A stretch of 64,000 bases of DNA, taken from the NCBI GenBank assembly GCA_003254905.1, contig QANU01099453.1, positions 105,245-169,244 of the forward strand. Reading direction: 5' to 3'. The notes below the pieces were generated by a model that had not been told where the DNA came from, did not search any database, and saw nothing but the letters and a program-made list of their open reading frames with translations. The stretch is from Nissolia schottii (taxonomy: Eukaryota; Streptophyta; Magnoliopsida; Fabales; Fabaceae). Made by a program: the position numbers and the translations under genes. The stretch's first letter is position 1. Each line of letters begins with the position of its first letter. Shown here piece after piece: positions 59,394 to 64,000 of this stretch.

Positions 59394-62300
59394 CTAATCC
59401 CATCTGATCTTGCACCTTCGTGCATGGATAGTGGCGAGTATTTCTGAGGAAATAAAGAACCGCAGAGATTTCTGAAGTTTAACCTTCTTGATACGACCAC
59501 AGCAAGCTCTGAGTGCAAGTTCCAACCCTTTCCCAGTGACTTTAGCGAGATGCACCAGTTTCGCATCCTGAAGGCGTTTTAGGTTACTCATAATCAGGTA
59601 CAACGCCACATCCGACACGCTGCAGTAGCTCATGTTTATCTGCCAACAACATCATCGCTATGTTGAGTTATACAATTCAAACTCCTAAGAATAACATAAC
59701 AGTTCTTCCATCATTATCAGATGTCTTTATTATAATGTAAAATAAACAAGTTAGCTTGCTTGAAGAGTAATTAACATTATGTGCTCACACGGGCAGTAAA
59801 AACCGCTTGTTAGCAGCTCGTAATTTACCAGATTATCGATTAGCAAAGAAACGAAAGATCATTCCATGTGGCAGTAGGAAACACCAAATTCTTTTGAAAT
59901 GCAAGATTAACGGTTGCAGTACGATAATGTGAGAAACAGAATCAATTAGAAAACCAAATTAAACGCATGACTCCAACTTATTAATACAAGATGATTAATA
60001 ATGTTGGCATCCACTAAACATGTGTGTAAATGCTTTTAGACAAATGCTTTTCCTTTCTTTCTCTCTTTTATGGATAATATCTCCCAAGCAAAAGATAATG
60101 CCTTCAACATCCAGCTTTACAAGTTATTCCAAAGAGGAGGCACATCTGAGAAAGATTTGCAGCAAGATGTGCCAGAAACTTCAATCTTAATGAATGGAAA
60201 GTTTCCTAGCAAAAAACAAAAGTCAAATTACTTGAGCGTTCTTCATTTCCAAGGCAGAACATAGATTACACTTGAGGGTAGAAAGCACATGAACAAACAC
60301 AAAAATCATAATTATACGTGTAAAGTTCCACAGCCATGGCAAGAGAAGAGAGACCACAAACATGAATAAGGAAGGAGCCCAAACAAGCATCCAAAACAGG
60401 GCTCTTTGATCTCGGGAGAATAATAGTGATAAATTAGTCAATCAGATCAAACTAGAAAACAAGTAACAAAACCAGGGTGTATCACTAATGATCATTGAGG
60501 CACACATTAAATTTTCATGGGTTCCATGCTGAATTTCAATTTGGAGGCCGGCCAATTTTGTTAGTCAGAAGACTTGGAAATAATGAAATTGAGCAAAGCT
60601 AGTACCACTGACCTGCCGCAGGTTTTGTGAATAGAAAGCAAGGGCCCAAAAACCGGAATCATCAATTTTTTCACAATGTTTTAAATCTAAATCAGCCAAT
60701 CTCTTGCAACCCACTGCAACTGATTTTATACCAATACTTGTGACATTTGAAAGTCCGCGCATCTCCAGATCAGACAGTTCACCAAGACGGCTGATATACT
60801 CCATCCCTGTGTCTGTAATTCTATTGCAATATGACAAGTTGAGCTTTGTCAACTTCTTACATCCACTTGTGAGTGCTGCTAGCCCGTCATCTCCAACACA
60901 TACACAGCTGCAATAAACAAACAGAATGAACTAAATAGACTCACTGATTCGTTAACAAATTTGTTGAATCATAAATAATTAGCCACATTGACTCCAAAGC
61001 TCAATTACCGATAGAGATCTAGCTCAGTTATTTTTAGGCAGTTATAAGCAATGTGTGACAATCCTGTGTCTGATATATTTGTGCACAATCCTAACTTCAA
61101 GGTTACAAGTTCTGAACATCTAGATAGATATTTGAGTGCTGCATGAAGACAGAATATTGGAAATAAATTAATCAGAACCACTGGCACTTTTGAACAAGAT
61201 TCACATACAAATTACAGACAGAATTTCTGTAATTTACCCATGTCATTGATGCCAGAGCAATCAGTTAGATCAATTTCTTCAAGCATCGAGCAACTCAATC
61301 CAAGCTGATAAATACACTTCTCAGTCACCATGTCACAAGACTCTAACTTCAGACAGACAAGGTCTGGACAATAGTCGGCTATAGTAGAGATGGCTGCGTC
61401 AGTGATGGAACGACAACAAGTCAAATCAAGTATCCTCAAACTACTACAGCCAGATACTAGCTGCATAATACCCATGTTGGTCACCCCAGTACATTTGCTT
61501 AAACCAAGTTCCACTAAAGAGTTGCCATTTTTGCCAATGGTATGGAGGATAGAGTCAGAAACTCGAACACCATCAATTCTAATTATGCTCAGCTGATTTA
61601 AATTCTTCAAACATTTAACAAGAGGAGCCGAAAGTTCCTGTAGGAAATGCCCGTGGTGTAAGCATATATGAAGTTCATCACAATTCACAACAAACTATGG
61701 CACAAAACTAGATCATATACACCAGAAAATTGAGATATATAAACTCACAGAGAAACAGAATCTTGCATCTATCTGTACAAGACCACCATGTCCACTAACT
61801 ACAGATATCAAACCAGAGGAGCTAATACAAGCACACCGCGATACATCAATTGTCTGCAATACATGGAAAACTAACTTGTTTAAAATTAAAGGCATCTTTC
61901 TCTATGCTACACAGAACTCGTTGGTCAAACTTCATTACTAGTTCAAAACCAGTGTCGTCACAATTTAAAACTTAGAACAAATAATTACTAAAATAACCTT
62001 AAGTTGCGGACATCCTTTTCCAAGAAACCGCAATCCAACATCATCCACCAAAGAGCAGCCCACCATAACAAGAACCTCAAGCTTTGACAGAGAAGCTATT
62101 GATCGCAAAGATTCACTTGTAACCTGAAGATGCAACATCTCAAAATTATTCAAAAGATATAACTTTTGAAGTAAAAAAGTAAACACGAAACCAAATATAC
62201 CCTGTATACAAGTGGAGTAAGGTGATGATGAAAAACAGAATATTGTCTTTGAGATATGCTGCTCTTGAGAATGGCACTTAGGATGATCTATCACCATCTG

Positions 62301-63927
62301 CCATTACTACACATACAAGTACAACAAAGCATTGTCCTTAGTCAAGAAAACAGATGAATGTTTTTTTTAAATTATTATTTAATCTGCATTACGCACAAAT
62401 TTTGGAAACAATAATAATAACATCTATTTTTCTTTATATCATAAATACCAAAACAAGGGAATGAAACGGTCTACTAAAGTGGCTAAGTGACTATACTCTG
62501 TCAACTCTGTGGCAACCACCTATTTTTAACAACAATAATATTTAACACATAAAAACATTTCTCATGTAACCAAAAAATTCTTTCATGCACATGGAGCGCC
62601 ATGTGTCTCAGCTCACATCCAATAATAGAATGTCATTTCACACAAAGTATAACTAAGTGGTGGGTTCTATCAAGAAATGACATTCTACTATTGGTTCTAA
62701 GTACAGATATGTGACGCTCCATCAAATTCGTCCCCCAAGTTGGGGGCGTCGTCAAGTCCGTCCCCAAGTTTGGAAAGTATCAAATTCGTCCCCTTAGTTG
62801 CCAACAATTGATCAAAATAGTTCTTGAGAGGGACTAATTTGACCCATGCCAAGACACTAATTTAATTGATTTTTGACAACTTTGAGGACGAATTTGATAC
62901 TATAGCTTGGGAACAAACTTGATGAACGCCGTCAACCATGAGACGAATTTGATGGTCTACTCATCCATCTCTATCATCCATTTCTCCTTACCCCATCACC
63001 TCAGTCCCTTTCATTCATCAACCATCAACGGCACACAATCCTTGCGCGAATTATGTGAGCAGCACAATAACATGTGCAATGAGTAACTGACACAGCCCTT
63101 TCAACAAAGACAAAGGAGCTAAGTGTCAAAACCAAAAAGGAAAAAAAGTCACAAATCATATCCAATTAGTGTGGCCCTGAACAAATCCTGTTTAATGATG
63201 CTATCAAAATGTCCCCCTTGAAAATCCAATACAAATCAAATCAACACTTTGAAATTTCTAATAATTTCCATAACGGCTTTAACAAACTAACCTTCAGATA
63301 AGACACATCGAGAACCTTCAATTCCAAGCACTTCTTGCAGAGAAGATCAATTCCCAGATCAGAGATCTCCAGGCACCACTTCAAGCTCAGCCTCTCCAAA
63401 TTGCTGCACCCAACGGCAATCCTCGCGAGCCCGATATCGGTGACGCCCAAGCACTTGTCCATGTTCAACTCCCTCAACCACGCGCCGCACGAGATCGCGG
63501 CGGCCTCCCTGTCCCCGTACCCCCAACAGTGCGACACGTCGACCGATTCCAGCAACGGGCAGGCCCGAATGAGCTGCTCCAGGCCCGCGTGGCCCAGCCC
63601 GGTGGCTCGACTCAGCACCAGCCTCCTGAGCCCCCGAGTCCAACTCAGCGATCCCTGACGACGACTCAGCATAACCCCCACGGTTCCGTCGTCGATCCGA
63701 GGACAGAGGGAAAGGTCAAGCTCCTCAATGTTGCAGAATTTCTCGAGCAGGATGAGGAGGAACTCGATCCGGAGGATCCGGATGGTTTTTCGGGTCATGG
63801 ATTCGACCCGGCTGAACTCCTTGCAGGCGAGGCGCCACGATTTACGGTCGGCGTGGGAGCCAAGCTGGTGGAGGATTCGGATGAGCAGGTCCTCCGTTAA
63901 GACGGAGAGGACCGATTCAGACAGCAT
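59394..63927 (-). CDS. F-box/leucine-rich-repeat protein, RAE1/RAH1-like
   Basis: This is a likely substrate-recognition subunit of an SCF ubiquitin ligase. Seven exons join in frame: 63927-63292, 62123-61998, 61853-61749, 61637-61238, 61138-61009, 60907-60613 and 59639-59394. They encode 645 aa. The F-box spans about residues 8-50 (LTEDLLIRILHQL, WRLACKEFSRVES). About 18 cysteine-containing LRRs follow (LDLSLCPRIDD, VDVSHCWGYGD, LDLTCCRSITDAAIS, KLESCDMVTEK, LKLGLCTNISDTGL). The conserved tail ends HARRCKIRWD. Length and motifs match, from memory, Arabidopsis At5g27920 (RAH1), sister to RAE1, which targets the transcription factor STOP1 in aluminium and phosphate responses. Substrate here is inference. 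Intron 1 hosts hairpin elements. All splice sites are GT-AG. Confidence 0.93.
62592..62721. repeat. Hairpin MITE-like element in intron 1 of the F-box gene
   Basis: The left arm from 62592 begins TGGAGCGCCATGTGTCTCAG and ends in AATAGAATGTCATTTC near 62640. The right arm from about 62675 is its reverse complement with a few mismatches and ends CGCTCCA at 62721. Arms are about 48 bp around a ~35-bp loop. No target-site duplication was resolved. Confidence 0.75.
62722..62956. repeat. Second inverted-repeat element, directly adjacent
   Basis: The left arm starts TCAAATTCGTCCCCCAAG. The right arm, reverse-complemented, gives CATCAAATTCGTCTCATG and then a shared series GGCGT, TCAAGT, TATCAAATTCGTCC. 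Arms are about 110 bp. The element abuts the preceding hairpin, so they may be one composite unit. Confidence 0.65.
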
Positions 63928-64000
63928 TAAAAATCTCTGAAAGCTTCAGATGGTGAATTTTTTTTTCTTTTTTGTTACAGTTGAATTGAAGAAGGAAGGA

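Overview
This is a stretch of plant nuclear DNA, most likely from a legume and probably soybean or a close relative. Support comes from spliced GT-AG genes, AT-rich intergenic DNA dense in retroelement and MULE debris, and protein families that read as typical dicot sequences. The legume call is an inference from remembered soybean epoxide hydrolases and repeat families and was not tested. I saw no prokaryotic operon, CRISPR array or tRNA.

Layout. (1) 1-4.1 kb: a five-exon cytosolic ribosomal protein eL18 gene on the + strand with a classic telo-box/site II promoter. (2) 4.2-29.2 kb: an array of soluble epoxide hydrolase (sEH) genes, all on the minus strand. Four copies are intact (A 4158-7161, B 9406-10773, D 17863-18981, F 27800-29151), one is broken (C 12545-14577) and one is an exon-2 relic (E 24341-24577). 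Every intact copy has three exons with identical intron positions and phases. Between them lie a long-TIR MULE inside intron 1 of copy A, a 297-bp insertion in copy C, a decayed Ty3/gypsy gag, an LTR-like block with a ~177-bp degenerate tandem, and several hairpin elements. (3) 32.0-34.3 kb: a six-exon gene for a small Arg/Ser-rich protein of unknown function, whose short exons hide it from ORF scans. (4) 34.3-40.4 kb: AT-rich DNA with a second long-TIR MULE that carries a fragment of a leucine-rich-repeat receptor gene. (5) 40.4-57.6 kb: a cluster of pectin methylesterases (PMEs), all minus strand and all with an N-terminal inhibitor (PMEI) domain. There is one VANGUARD-like pollen-type gene, two closely related paralogs (one with a 1-bp frameshift near its end), one internally deleted relic, and one more distant member. 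(6) 59.4-63.9 kb: a seven-exon F-box/LRR gene resembling the RAE1/RAH1 group.

The window is mainly about tandem-duplicate families in birth-and-death turnover: epoxide hydrolases (fatty-acid epoxide hydrolysis; cutin and defence lipids) and pectin methylesterases (wall pectin). Apart from RPL18, every gene found is on the minus strand. I found no previously undescribed biochemical system. The most interesting items are the Pack-MULE with a captured LRR fragment, the MULE with G-quadruplex motifs in an sEH intron, the hidden RS-rich gene, and the several stages of gene death visible in both families.
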